Program-made: the position numbers and the translations under genes
Shown here: positions 1-14,624 of the stretch, piece by piece
How positions within the stretch are numbered: the stretch's first letter is position 1
Layout: each line of letters opens with the position of its first letter
The notes under the pieces: generated by a model
Database searches by the model: none
Seen by the model: only the letters and a program-made list of their open reading frames with translations
What the model was told of the DNA's origin: nothing
Assembly (NCBI RefSeq): GCF_037038585.1
Contig: NC_092523.1
Coordinates: 47,013,501 to 47,077,500, forward strand
Source: Patagioenas fasciata
Taxonomy: Eukaryota > Chordata > Aves > Columbiformes > Columbidae
DNA: 64,000 nt
Reading direction: 5' to 3'

Positions 1-32
1 TTTAAGGAGGCAAACAGATCTAGCAATCTTTT

Positions 33-125
33 CCCTTTTTTTTTTTTTAAAAACCCAAACAAATAAAAAACAAACAAAAAACCACCACAACAACAAAAAT
101 AATAACAACAACAAAAAACAATAAC
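33..125. repeat. A-rich low-complexity tract
   Basis: A short poly-T run is followed by A-rich sequence with CAA, AAC and AAT repeats. Similar tracts lie at 7455-7515, 18836-18930 and 46525-46596. No retroelement body is recognisable next to them. Confidence 0.9.
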
Positions 126-3100
126 AACGACAACAAAACACAACTTCTGAAGTTGACAAAGCAGCATATAGCCAAGACCTGCTCAACAAAGTTTCAATGG
201 GCTGATACTTAGTTTATTTCAAAAAGCACAGAGATGAATAGGTAGGTAAGTTCAGCTCAATGTGCACAGGGAAAACTATTCTCTGTTGTTTCCATTTGGC
301 CCCTTGGTCATCCAGCAACCTGAGCAGCCCCCTCCGCTCCTCTCCTCCCACCCTCGTGTTTCCACTGCCATCAGGTGTCTTTCTGGATCACTTTTTCTCC
401 TCTCGCTGCCTGCACTCCCTCTTCCGATAAAATTCTGCAATAAGGCTTATACAAACTCTTTGCAGAATAGTTACCTAAGTCAACAGTGCTTCAGTTTTAT
501 TTATTACAAAACTACAAAGTCGCAATGACCAAACTCACAATATTTCACACGGTATAGCTCTTATGAAGTCACACTTCTCAATGGGATATAAACGGAAAGA
601 CACAGGTTAAAAAAAAAAGGCTTTTCTGCCTACCCTCACACCCAGTCGCCTTGAAAAATGTCCAAAGAAGGTAAATGTGGACTTCAATAAAAATCAGAAT
701 AAGACTCATGAAGAAAACTAGTGGAGAAGATAAGCAGCAAGGCACAAAGAACTACAGCGAGCATCCTGGTGAAAAGGCTTTCTTCTCCAGATGTGCCTGT
801 GGTTTGTACTTTAGCAGCCGCAGCACAATAAAGTGTGTCTAACAGCAGAACGGAATTACTCCCTCCCATAAAACAGTCTTCAACTTCTAAAATAACTGAA
901 ATCTGTACTAAATTAAGAAATTCATTCACAACGACTTGAGTTCATCTGAAATTGTTTCCTCAAACCTCTTCTTCTAAAATCCTTTAGCCACCCAGATTTC
1001 AAGCAACAACCAACGCGCTCTAGAAATGGTGCAGGGGGACCCTGTATTTTTGGGCATCTTGGAGAATCTGCTTGAACAGGATGGAGAAAAGAAAAAAAAA
1101 AAGCAGACTTTTTAAAAATCAAGTAGTATATAAACCCCTAGAAACCCCTAGCACAGATCTGGGAGAACAGCAAGTGGCTTATCAGTGAATTGGGCATGCA
1201 AATCAGGCACCCATGTGGCCTAAGCCGAACCTGCAACTACTTGTAGACACACACACATACAAAAAAGGAGTCTTGTTTCAGCTAGGCTGAGAAATATCTA
1301 AGTTATTTGTTTTGGATGAGTGTACGGGGCCCACTAGTTCAAAATGCACACCAAACATTTTTCTCTGAAGCATCTCTACCGCTGGCAGCAAATCCCAAAT
1401 ATCCTGGCAAGCAGAACATCCACCTTCATTTTCCTTTTTGCTCCATATAATTTAATAATTGCCTGTTCCTTTTGCAATATTTCATAAGGTGATTTCCAAA
1501 TACTTAAGACAACGATAACTGCTCTGAAATAAATCCTTTAGATTGCCTTTTTTTTAAGCTTCCTTACAATTCAACTTTTAAAAGTCAGCAATTTTCTCTT
1601 AGTTCTTCCTAAAAACGAATTAAAAGAGCTGCTTGTCTAATAAAAATACACACTTTAGGCTCCATAAGGAGCCTTGGCATTCTTGACTTTTAATCTCAAA
1701 TTACCATGTCCCAAACTTCTGCATTTCATGTCTTTTTCAAGAATGCTTTTAGTCCATGAGTATGCAAAACAAAAACATAAATCTCAAAGGCACACAAAGC
1801 AGCTCATGCTATTTTTTTTCCTTTTTAAACCTCAAAGCTTTTTAACAAAATTTACTTTTTCCTAGTAATTTGCTTACTCTGTAGCTGCAAAACCCACCAA
1901 AAAACCCAAAACAAATAAACCAACCTTTAAACTGCCTGTATAACCACCAGGTTTGTTCTTAAAAAAAACAACACTAAGATCACAAATAATTCTGTCATGT
2001 TAACTTTTGCCTATCTTAATTAACAAGCATTGAGAGAGGCAGTCAAACATGAAAGCACCCTGGCCTACTTTATACATGTAAATAAGTGGCTGCTTTTTGA
2101 AGAACGCTGTTCAACTCTGGAAACTCAAAAAATCACTTCAAGAGGAGCTACGAGACTCCACACCTCTGAAAGACCATGCTGTTTACCCAAGCCCCTGCTC
2201 AGAGTCTCTGAACTCAAAATGAAACATTTTCAAGTGGAGATGTGCTGCCGCACAGCCTTTTTCAGACACTTTGAAAACATGAACCGTAGGGAAAGTGAAG
2301 AGGCTTGCACCGTGTCAGACACTGCCTTCTCCAGCTAAAAGCACAGTACTAAGTGCAAACCTTGTGCTGAAATACCACGAAATTTAAATTACTATTCCCA
2401 TCCTCAGTTTTCAAAGCATTTTACTGAAAGCAGTCAAATTTCACAGCATGGCCCCATGAAAGAAGTAGGATAAAAGAACCTTAAGAAAGGCAGAAGACAA
2501 ACCACAAACCCAGTTGCCTTCTACCTAAGGAAAGCACACTTATTTTTACTTACTAGATCGTATTTAATTCTGTCCTTGCAACAGTGAAACCATGACGGAA
2601 GATTTTAGTGGCAAGGTTTGTTTTTAAGCATAGTCCTGTACTAACGTAATTAGGAATCTAACAGAGGCAGAAACAGATATTCCAGAAGAAACAAATACCG
2701 ATTCTATCACACCTGCCTCAACTAAATTAATTCCCTTTAAAATAACAATGATCTTGTTTTCTGTTCCTGCAGTGTGTCTCCAGGACAATTAGCAGTATAG
2801 AGGGAAGAGACCCAAGTGACAAACGACCTCACCTTTTTAATGTATCAATTGCAGTTCTAGTTTCATTGGTTAAAAGAAAAATTCATTTAATCAACCACAC
2901 ACAATTTTACTCAAAAAAAAAAAAACCTCTCCAAGCCAAGAGCAAAGGGCCAATTTCTGTCAATTCAGCAGCAAACCTCCTTTAAGTGTTTCACTTTCAC
3001 ATGCCAGGGCAACGTGGTATTTCTCCCGCATTTCTTTGTCTGGGAGAGGTGGCTGCTGCCCCAGCGCAGGGAAGAGGCCACGGGCAGGAAGCGCCGTGGG

Positions 3101-3285
3101 GCTGCAAAGCTCACGGCAGTAGGAAGTTATGCTCTTGTCAAACACCATTGCGCCCAGACATTTCCTTTTGCTATTTACAGCCCCAGCCACAAGCTTCCAT
3201 CTTGGCAGAAACCATTTTATGTTAGAAGAGTTCAGCAAATCCATGAAAGGGCTCTGTGGTTGCTGATAAGCTTGACCTGCTTAAT

Positions 3286-3335
3286 AATTAAGAGTGATAA
3301 TCTTCCTACAGCAATTAAGAGCGATAATCTTCCTA
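3286..3335. repeat. Two-unit tandem repeat, period 27 bp
   Basis: The 23-nt unit AATTAAGAGTGATAATCTTC(CTA) at 3286-3308 recurs at 3313-3335 with one substitution (GTGATAA to GCGATAA). It is a small local duplication within intron 3 of TMEM131L. Confidence 0.85.
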
Positions 3336-6300
3336 TGTGACCGCCTAGTGTTCTTTCTGCATTAATCCAAGCCTTTTAGTTTCTTTTTATAATGAAAGAG
3401 TACAGGCCTGTGGGACAGCTAAGGCACAGATTTGCTTGGAAGACCTTAATAGCCCAGTGGAAACCTTTACACTGAACCCATTAAAGAGTAAAAAAATCCC
3501 CTGCCCTTTGAAACAGAAAAAAAAAAAAGACATTAACTAAAAAGGAAAGTAAGCGAATGCAAGAAAACTCAGCTAGGACTCAAAGAAACAGTAATAATTT
3601 CTGCTTTTAAATTATTGTCTTTAGGCTGGACCATTTCAGCCCAAATCATGAAAAACAAAGTATAATCTTTAGGGATCAACCTTTAAGCATAATAATTTAC
3701 CTATGTGTATCCAATACCATTCCTTGCTCCAGCCAGCATATGAAGACAGACAACCAAAATGGGTTCAATGCAGAAAACTGTGCAACTTAGCTAGACAGTA
3801 CTTCACTAGATAGCTTAAAATGCCACTACCGTGGAAAAGAAAGCACTACACTACACAGTTCAGATGCATTATGCAGTAAATTATTTTACAAACTGGTAAG
3901 ACACTGTGGAAGTCTCTCTTGAAAACTCAGATATGTACACCTACTTCAAAATCCTTGTACCAAGCATTTGCTTGAGTAACACATCAAGATCACTCTTCTC
4001 AGTGCACGTTTCAGTTTTATAAGGAGAAAAAAATATTACTGCTATTGATTGCCTGAATTATTAAAATTGAATTCCCTCCTCTAACAGCTGAAACTTCATA
4101 CAAGACTTTCTGAAGCATGTGCAAACCACCCAGAATTCAAACTACATACACTAGCTTTCTAGGAACACCTAATTTTTCATGTCACTGAACAGCATTTTCA
4201 CAGGTCATACTATATGACTGCAAAAATATAATGTAAAGGAGAAAGACATACAAAGAGAAGGTGCAATGCTACACCCCTTTTAAAGGTACTTTGAGCATGG
4301 TGCTCCACAGTGAAGCTGTGGTTACACAGTCATCCTGCAGAGAGCAGGGGAACAAAGCTGCTCACCCCAGGGGCCACTACCAAATCTTAAGGAGGAAAAG
4401 TTAAATCTTTAAGTCAGTAACAAAACAGCAACACCAAAAAAGTAGCTTCAGCCCCAAATCATCAACTTTTCATCTCACAGGAGCATCACTCTTTCTTTCT
4501 TGCTTTCCGCTCCTCCCAGTTGGGATGTATTACATCCTCTCCAGGCGCCCTCCAAATGTGTCTGTGTCACTTGACAAAGCTTTTCATACTGGTGCAGTAA
4601 CCTATTGGATCTATGCCATTTTATAGAAGTGATGCATTACATTAATTGGTACACTGGTCATCTATTTTCTATTGAAAAATACGGAACTTTTTCCTATGAA
4701 GAACCTTTTAAAATTCCAAGAGCAATAAAAATTTGCAGGCTACTCTTATTGCTCATTCACATTTTAACTGATTGCACTGTGTATTTTCATCATCAAGTAT
4801 ATGCTTCAACAGTTATTTTATATATACCTAAATTCAAATTCTTTCCCAGTTTGCCATACAAAACTCCAGTTATATTTTCAAGTGCCTCCCCTTCTGTGGG
4901 CAGAAAAAGCAAGAGAGAATCCTCCACAGCATGGGATCACTTCCACTTTCTCACCCAAAGTCAGTAAACCCCTACGGTGGCAGGACACCAGGCAGGCAGC
5001 CTGCCGAATTCCCCTGGCTGCTCTCTTGGAAAAGAGCAGATTGCTGCACTCGCCTGTCTTGTGTCACTCGGCGTTCTGGGTCGCCGTATGCAAAATGGAA
5101 AGGCAGCTCCATCATTTAGTGCTATTAATAAAAGGAAGCACTCTCACAGTGTATTTGTGACCTACTCCTAAGTACCACTGTATATTTAGACTTTGTTAGA
5201 TTACAGTGTTAAAGAAAACATAGATACGAAAAAATTGGCACCAGAAAACTCAACTGGCAAAAATTCAAAAATTTTGTCATTACCAGGATTAGTAGTTACA
5301 ATGTTTATTGCAGAAATTACCAGGCCCTTACAAAACATCTGGGATCTGCCAAAGCCAATGCACAGCATATGCTCTGAGCCAATTTCTTCTGACATGCAAA
5401 ATGCTGCAACCTTCTGCTATTAAACGAAGCAGAACCATAGGAAACACACCCTGTTTCACAGGTTTATTAACAAAATGTCTACCACCAAAAAAAGCCTCAG
5501 GTATGTTACAGCTGGCACGTTAAACTCTAGAGCTCTGATTTCCAGCAACGGGCACCTTGAGCCAACAGGTTAACATTTGTTTCCTTCAGCAAGATAGCTG
5601 GTGGGAGAAGGAAGAGGAGAAAAATGAGCTAAAAAAATTTAGGAGGAAGTCAGCTTTTGATTATTTTGTATCAGTTAAAAAAAAGGGAAAAAAAAAAAAA
5701 CACCACAAACAAACCACCACACATGCAATCTAGTACCATATTGAGACTCCACCTCCCCTAGATTCTTGCCTTTCCTTCTTTATTTCAAAGCTAAGAAGCT
5801 GAGTGGAGTTCACCAACTTGAAATTTTCACCTGTGAAACTAAGGGCAAAGAATCAGCAATGCTATTTTTAGTTTCTTAACGAGCCTCAAACCAGAGGTGT
5901 TCTTCCACTGCAAGAACGGATGCACTTTGCTTCTGCATGCTCCACACATTAACCTGTTTGACATGGAGTTTCTCAAGCTGCTTGTGAGGGGAAGAGCTCC
6001 TCCGGAAAGGCCAAAGGCCTCTCTACAGCCCAAAGGTGTATTTAACCGAGCTTGGCCGTACATCTCTCGCTGCTCATTCCTCTGCAAGATAAATGGGAGC
6101 CCACCGGGACCTGTACAAAGTCCTGGTGAAGCCAGCAGGGCTTTTTGTGAGCAGAGGGGCTGCAGTGAGCTGGGGAACAGGACCAGCCTGGAGCTTTGCC
6201 CCTTTCTTAAAGGCAAATTTGAAAGTACAGACCCAGGTGTGACCTAAGCGCATGTAAAAAAGTGCATTCAGTCTCTGAACAAGCTTCATCATGTCACTCC

Positions 6301-9300
6301 ACGGCAGTATTTTAACACTAAAAAAGGAGCAGTGAGGCTTTGTAAGGCAGATCCCTCTTTCAAAATGGAAGATGTGGCTTTTGCCAGGAGTGTGGCAAAA
6401 AGACAGAATAAGTACACATGAGGTGCTGCCCCAAACCACGGCCAGCAGTAGGTAACACATGGATTTTCAGCTACCACAGGGTCATGTTTTCAACATCTCA
6501 ACTTTTCCACAGCTCGTAAAGTTTCAGGCTATAGAGGTAAAATTATACAGGTGCAAATGTTCAAAAGAAGTGTCATTGTCATGCAGCACGACCTGACATC
6601 CAAGCCAGACCTCGCGACAAAGCCACGACAGACACTGGGCAACTTGCAGTTCTCCAAGTCCCAAATAAGCTTCCTCAGTTTGGGAACAAAAGCGAAGGTC
6701 CCCATCTTATAATCTGAAAGTGTATGCTCTCTATGGCTGGGCACTGCCCTCCCCTCCCTGCACAGCAAACATTTCAGTAATTATTCCAAGAACAAAGCAT
6801 CCACCAAAATGCAGCCCACCGCTTCAATCACCAGAAAGCATTAATAATTGTTTTTATTTACAATGAGGGGGAAAAAAAAAAAATCCAAGCAAGACTGAAA
6901 GCATGGGGACCGGGTTGTGTGTTTGTTTTGAAGTTACTACCCGCATCTGCGGGATCTGCCACATTACACCAGCAACTCCGGCAACGCTCACAAAGGCCAG
7001 AAATGCCCCCTTTTCAAAAAGGCAGTTTTTATGCTGCAGAAACTGGGTCAGCAACAGGCCACAGAAATACCTATGCATGGAGTAGGCACCTCGGGGGCTG
7101 CAGGCAGCAGGCTTGCAGCAAAGGACTGGAATAAAAGACAGAACATGCCAAGACAGAAATCAGACAATGGCTATTGAATAAAGGCAGTTAATAGCAACAA
7201 AGCACGTAAAGTACGGGTCAAGGAGTCGGTCAAGTACAGGCCCTTCAACTCCCTACCCTCCTCCAGTTGCCAGGAATCAAGATTTAGACACAAACCAGCC
7301 ATGCACATGGCAAACAGCACTAGCAGGCAGGCAAAAAAACTTAAGCAGGCATGTCAAATCCAATGATAAGGAACTACAAAACTTATTCTACAGTATTACA
7401 TGGCTGCTTACTTCCCAGGGGCAGCACAGTACCCCTTGCTGTTCCAGTCTCATTAAAACCAAAACAAAACAAAAAAAAAACACAAACCACATAACAACAA
7501 CAAACAAGAATTACATGGTTTATGCTTATGTATGGTTATGATATGCATCACCACCATGTTCAAGTCTTTACTGTTTGTATATTTATCAACGTGTTTATTG
7601 CAGAGACCTTAATTTTAAAATGCCAGCTCACATCTTCAGTTGATAGAACAATGTAATTCAACACAAAAAATATATATATATGTAGGCAAAATGTAAGGAG
7701 TGACCTACAATGGCACCACGGAGATGACATGCTGACTGCTTTGTACCCTGTGCAATAGCTGACATTAAGTGACCATGCAGCAGGACTGTTGCACACTTCT
7801 GCCAGCCAGAATACGGAGATTTGATTCTGTTTTGCACGGACCCTTAAAATAATTTTACATAAATTGAGGTGGTGGTTACACAAAGTGAAAGCAGTTACAA
7901 ATCAGTCACTCCCTCCTTTCTCTTATTTCACTTCCCTTTTGCCATTGTGTATCTTTCATGGTTAGACTGCAATCTCTTCTTGGCCCTTATCAGTTTTGCC
8001 TATCTCTTGAAAGAAGAAAGTTTTCATTTTTCCCTTCCTACCAGTATCTTTGTTCACTTTGCGTTTTTATCAGGGGCAACATTTTTTTTTTCTTCCCTTC
8101 ACAGTCTTTAGTCATTTTTGCTCTTGTTACCATACTTTCCCACCCCTTGCCTCTCTGGCAATTACACCCTGTCCTTTCCCCACTGCCAAATGCCAGCCCA
8201 GACAGGTTCTGCATAGCATCTGAGCATTCTCCAGCACAGTGTCAGGCAAGATGTCTCACCAGCATCACGTGCAGACTCACCGGCTGCCCAGCGTCCCTCG
8301 CCCCAGCCAGGCAGCCATGCATGGACAGTGACATCCTGTTTCAGTAAGGTTTTGTCTTAACCATCATGTTGCTCTGAGCTTCAGTAAGAGGCAGCAGGCT
8401 GAACAGTTGCGCCCTGTGCAGCGAAGCAGACCGGAGGCATATGAACCAGCTCTCCCAAGCTTGTACCGCTCACCGAGAAAGGTCTGGTGGTTGCACAGGT
8501 GTCCTTTACTTTTACAGCAGAAAGTGCTGCAGTACCCGAGGTGCAGACTGCCAGCCACAGTCTCCACCCCTGAACAGCACAGATCGACACCAGGCATCTC
8601 GAGTCTCTAAACTTCTACGAAAACCTAATCAGAGAGCACAGGTCAGCATTAATGTGCAAGTCAGAAACACTGAAGGTTTGAAAAAGTTACTGCAACTTCA
8701 CCTGCTGCCTGGTCCTTTGCAGCAAGGGGAAGCTGCACGTGGCAGGGGAAGCAGCAGGGGCAAGACAGCTTGGTGGGGAACATGAGCACTCCCTCACCTG
8801 GGGCTCTGAAATTAGGAGACCTGGCACTTCCTCTCTCTCTGAAGGACTGGGAAAAATAGGCTGCTACCAAGGACAATTCGAAGGAGCTATATTAAGCTAC
8901 TTGACCATTCTCTGGTAAAACCTCCTCTCTCACTGCAGACGGAGCTGCAGGCGATCAGCCTTCCAACATCTAGAGCTCTGTTCTGAAATTACTCCTTCAC
9001 CATTGCCCAGGTGCCTGGTGAGGAAGCTTCCCAACAGATAAAATCACATACTGGTGGTGGGGATGGATCCTGCCAGTCACCAAGGGCCAACTCCAGGTCA
9101 CAGGGCAGGTGAATGTTGCCCAGCTGCTGTGCTTGCAACTCTTCTGTTAGTTTGAAACACTTTTTTTTTTTTTTTAAAATCATGGCTGGTGCAATTTGAC
9201 CACCACCATACCCTTTACATTGACCTGCTTTCAAGTAACAGATGGGCAACAGTGCCATCATGGCATGTGTGTAAGTGTACAGGATACCACACAACACTAT

Positions 9301-12300
9301 AATTACAGGGCAACAACACTGTGATAGTCTCACGTCCTCAGTGACACTACTGGTTTCCCCTGTCAGCTACTACTTTGCTGCCACCTCCTTCCCCTTGGAT
9401 GTGCAGCCCTTCAGGCTCTATTCCCCCACCAGGGAGTGGGACTCGGCTGCTGCATCCACAGGTTTGCAGCTGTCTCTCTGGAGAGAGCTGTGCTGGGAGA
9501 AGGGTCTGATGAGCCCCTAGGGGACAAAATGGGAAAAAACAGCACTCAGTACAACCTTGCAGTGTAGTTATGAGATGAGCACCACTGGATACCTAGCCAA
9601 ACAGTGGGCATGGAATGAAGAGAAAGAAAACCACTATTCCTCCAACATCACACATCAAAACTCCATTGCCTCTCCACCCAGAGGTTTAATCTCAAGATAC
9701 CAATTTAACCATGACACTGGGCAGTACTCATTAATACTGGCAGCATCACTACTCCGAAATGCTTGGGATTTGCAGCTAGTGTGTGGTGCAGGAGCCAACC
9801 TGTTACCCCATCACTTCAGCCAGGAGCTGGTGGCTGCACCAAAACCATGGGTGTCCAGCCCTGTGGGTGACAACAGTCACTTGCCAATAACTTTAGTAGA
9901 GTCCTTACTTAAAAACACAAACCTTTTACATTTAAGACACATCTAATAATCCTTGTCAGACTGTCTCACTTTTCAAACAGAGAACAAACAACTTCATGCA
10001 GCAATTTATGCATGAACTACTGCAAAAGCAACCAGACCTTTCAGAACAACATCTGATATCAAAAACTCTCAATTTTCATGCAAAGTACATCTTCATGCTC
10101 TAAGCAGTGCCTCAGCAGCAACCGTCTTGAAAGTATAATTACTTTAAACTTTAATATTACTGCTTCTATTTTCTACCAAACATAGCCAGGTTTTTTAATG
10201 AATTGCAGTAACTTACCCTCAAAGAAAACTACTGTATTGGCAGATAATTCACTAAAATTCAACCAGTTTTGCTTTTTATCCTACAGCACTCTCAGGATTC
10301 AGCTCTGTCGTGCAACAACTGCTAACACTATAATGTACATGAAGACAGCTTTCAAACTGAGTGAAATCTACCCATAGACCTCAACTGTTTACAAATACCT
10401 AGCCTGTAACAGATGGGTAACTAACAGCTTTCACATATTCCCAAGAAAAGCCTTGAGAATATCGTGCACTTTGCTCTGGCACTCCAACACACCCGAGCGA
10501 GAAGGACTGAGAGCCTTAAAAAAAAAACCAAACCACACACGTGCATTTTCAATTACTTGTGGAAACTGCACCTCTCATCCAAACGCACTGAGCAACGGAG
10601 TTGAAAGGCAGCACAATATACAGGAACCTCAAGACCTTGGAAACGATACAAAGGATCCTCCTCACAAATAATACAAAAACAAGCATGCATCTGTTTTTTC
10701 TCTCTCCAGTGCTAAACACACCACACTGAGACTACTGGCTCAGAATCAACGAAGTCTCCAAAGTCCCTCTTTGTTCCAAGTGTATTCCCAATGGTGTGTG
10801 TATTCCCACAACACGCTTCTCCAACAAACAGGGACCAGTGTCTGAAATGCCTGGAGAAGGCATTCAAGCATATACACGTGTATTGATGTGGCCTAACTTC
10901 AGTTTGATACATGACTGCTGAAGCCCCTTCTTTCTCATTGATAAGAAACATACCCACAGCTACAGCACTGCAAAGAGTTGCCTGATCCCATCAAACCCAC
11001 GTGCTGCCCACGGACAAACTCTTCAGAAGTGCTCGCTGGGAAAAGAGCACCAGCAGGATGACACGTGGCTTTTTTTTTTTGGCTTAATTTTCATAACCAG
11101 AGAACACAGAAATAATTGAAGCAGCTTCACAAGAAAGGTCAAGACCTCAGTACACTAGCAAACTTAAAAAAAACATTAAGTATTAACATTTGGATCCACT
11201 GCTTGCCAAACACTGTCGGCTCTAGAAGCAGCATGCAGAAGTTGACGGCAGCACTTGCAGTGACTCAAGGCCGGTCTCTAGAGTTCCTGCATGTCTGAGA
11301 GCCTGTGCAACAATCCCGTTTTGGACCCTCTCCCAGGACTCGCAAAAGCTTTTCAAGCATACACCCACCACACGGGTGAGTGGGAGAAGCTGTCCAGTAG
11401 ATCAGGAGGGGAAACAGGGCCGTAACAACATGGTAGCATTCAGCGGGCACAGAGAGGAACAAAGAACAGTAAAACAAGAGAGACTGTAACTTTCCGCTTG
11501 ATCACTTATCAGCATTCACACGTGACTAAAAACAAGCTTAGAAATTCCCACTCAAGAGATAAATATATACGTGCTACCAACAAGGCAGACAGTAGCAGAA
11601 ACGAAGATAAGTAGATTACGTATTGGTCATTTATCTCTTTATCTACTTTGTAATGCTGAGACTGCCTATTTAATTCCGCATTAACTTTTTTTTGAGATAG
11701 AGGTGCAGAGGTATGTGACAATAGAACTATCCACAGAAAGTAACCAGGCCTCAGAGAGAAACATTAAAATAATGAACAGTAATCAAAAAAAAACTGGAAA
11801 GCAATTTATTAACTCAAAAGAAATACTGATACATTAGAACAATTTTGACTTAAGGTTACTTTTTCTTCTTCATATATATCATTTGGGTTTCTGAAACTCT
11901 TCACAGGAATTTTGAAGTGCACCAGATTTAACATCCTATTGATATCCAAGCCTCTAGAAGGCCAGAACAGTTTAAAATCCTAAGACTATAAATGAACTAA
12001 TTTATAATGAAGGCAGAGTAACATTACTTCAAATGTCACCATCCCATCACCCAAAAGAACAGTTTCTAACCAATCTAGGCTTATAAAATAGTGAGTTGTT
12101 TTCTGCATTTCTCATGTTTCCTTAAGGAGCATGCTTTTGCGAACAAACATTTTAATAAAACTTTTTCTTGCTCAGAAAGCCAACTTTGAACGTAAACACA
12201 AACCACGAACCAGAGACATCACAGCCTGTGCTTTCGACAGCACTGAACATTATACACCATTTTAACTTTTTCCTTTTTACTTCCAAGTCTTTACAGCTTC

Positions 12301-14527
12301 TTCATGTGTCTTCAGGAAGTTTTGCAATAAAAGCTGGCTTTTATCTGGCAAAACCAAAAGGCATTATTTTGCACTTCAGATTTCTTAATTTTGACGGCTG
12401 TGGATTTCTGGTGTATAGGTGGGGGAGATGGTAAAACCACCAACTACAGCTCACTAGGTACTGCAGTAGATATCTTGAAGCACACAAGAGGTTATTGGAG
12501 GATGAGAACTTCACAAGAGAAGAACAGAGGGCTACTTCTCACCCTCCCCTTGGAAAACATTTTCCCTTCTCTTGGCTTTTTCCTCATAATTCTTAGGAAA
12601 AACAAACAAACAAACCCCAACAGTTTCTTCCCAGTGATTGTTTCTGATGGAGGAATTCCCATGTATAAAATTCATATAAAGTCCATTTGTTCTACAGAAA
12701 GCAAGGTCTGTTTTGTTCATATATATGCAAAAAATACTCTGAGTTGTCCTCATCTAATTGCACTTTCTAAAAGTTACCAAGCCACAATCGTACACCACTT
12801 TGGGGGTCGGAAGGTAGAGAGGGAGATCAGGATTATTAACACACCCCAGCTTTGCCCTCTATCATCCTTGTCTCAGGTGGCAGCCTGGACAGTACACAGA
12901 ATGGTGGACCCCTCAGAGGACAAGCAGACACCTAAATTAATCATACCAACCAGGTGTTTCTCCTAGGCTACTAGATCATTTTATTAAAGCCAACTCTTCT
13001 ACAAATACAAAGCAAATATTTGCAGTGAGTACTCGGACTCTGTAAAAGAGTTAATGCACACTGTCGTCACATTCAAGTATAGTATTTCATACACTTTTCC
13101 TCTCCCTGAAGTGGAGAGGACTATTTTGTCCCGATGAAGAGAGGAGTCGGTCATTCTGCAACCACCACCACAAAGAAAAAGTCTCTTCCCAAAGCAGCTA
13201 CTGAGGAAAGTGGATAAAAAACAATGTTGAAGACAGTATAACTAAGATTTGTTTAAAACGTAGGCTTGAATTTCTAACCAATACTGAACTGAAAGAGCTA
13301 CAGATAAGCTATGTGCTTTGTTTTCCTGCCATGTTTTTACTTATGTTACTATGGCAAACACCAAAATTACTATAAAGGCTCTTTCACCTACTTGCCTACA
13401 AGCCATACACTCAGAGCCACAGCCAGGGCAGGAATGTACCTGTCCCAGAGCAATTTCCTATTCAGATTAAAATACGTGAGGCATTATAAGCTATGTTTGT
13501 GTTACTTTTTAGTCTCTGGAAAAATGAAAGTCAGGTAACAGCATCACCTTTAACACTTTATTACACCATGTCAGAGAGATCTCAGTTAACTTTATACTCA
13601 GCTCCGAATAATCAGTCCGGTGTGTTGAGGCTGATGATGCAAAAGTACAGTTTGCAAATTCCTGAAAGTGAGCAAGCTGCTATTTTTTGTTTTTCTACTT
13701 TGCCAATTTGTGGCAAATTAACAGCAGAAAAACTATTACTCTAAATGTTTACAGGATATCGATTTTCAGATTGCTGACAACAGTCTATTATTTCAGATGT
13801 CTACAATTTAACTGCATAATGGTAAAATTAATATGACTGCAAGTTAAGCCCTCTTAAGGGCAACTAAGAAGCAGCTATTAGGGAAGTGAAAATAATAACA
13901 AATGTAGAGATATAAAGCTAAATCTTTTGTGGCCTACTGCCCACAAATCAAAAGGACCAGTTCAAGATAAAACACACATCTGAAATTCATTATTAGTGTA
14001 TTAAAATACAAAAGTAGAAGCATAAGAAGAGAGGTCCTGCTCTGAACTACCTGTATTATAGAGGCAGCATGTACGGACTAAGGGGACACTAAGTTACAAT
14101 GATTAGGACAAGGACAAACATGCCTCAGCAGCTGTTTGCTTTTCCTTTTTTTTTCCCCCTCTAAACACACAAGATGTGTCCTAACAGCCCATTTTTCAAA
14201 ACAAGGCAGGTTAAATTTAACAAGAAAAATGCCACATTCCAGAGGAGACTTGCAGAGCAATCGCAGCATGCAGCTGCTTGGCATTAAGAGCTGACGCTCC
14301 CCATGTGTTTGCTGAATGACTATCACAGACAGCCTGTGCCACCACACGAGCTGTCTTTGCTCCCGCACAGCTTTGCAGCCAGTGCTGAAACAAACAGAAT
14401 GGGAAATGACACCATATGCCCTTGTCCCACCTGCTCAGATCAAGATTGTCCTACCTCTAAAGACCACGGATGCTGGGTGCGCTCTGACCCAAAGCATAGG
14501 CTACAACAGCCTGAAGAAAACGAAAGC

Positions 14528-14624
14528 TGTGCTCAATAAGTTATGTACGTGTGTATGCACCTGCCCCAACTCTCCCTACAGTGGCAGGCCACACGATTCA
14601 CCACACCATCCACCCAAAACCCAT
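14528..14624 (+). repeat. 97-bp dispersed repeat, copy 1
   Basis: This segment starts TGTGCTCAATAAGTTATG and ends near CACCCAAAACCCAT. It matches 16817-16913 over 97 aligned positions with 5 mismatches (about 95% identity) and no gaps. Flanking sequence is unrelated on both sides, so this is a mobile or duplicated unit with sharp edges. No target-site duplication is visible. I do not recognise the family. On the minus strand it leaves an open frame ending in CRESWGRC-HT-ITY in both copies, which may be chance. Confidence 0.8.

Noticed and set aside
2833-2856. Minus-strand 24-nt exon-like segment before a GTGAGG donor
   Set aside because: The acceptor region is poor and the peptide (TAIDTLK) does not match TMEM131L. 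Isolated GTGAGG or GTAAGT motifs are expected by chance in 64 kb.
12391-12966. Plus-strand open frame of 191 codons
   Set aside because: No recognisable domain, no codon pattern and no match to either gene. Its length is within chance for 64 kb scanned in six frames.
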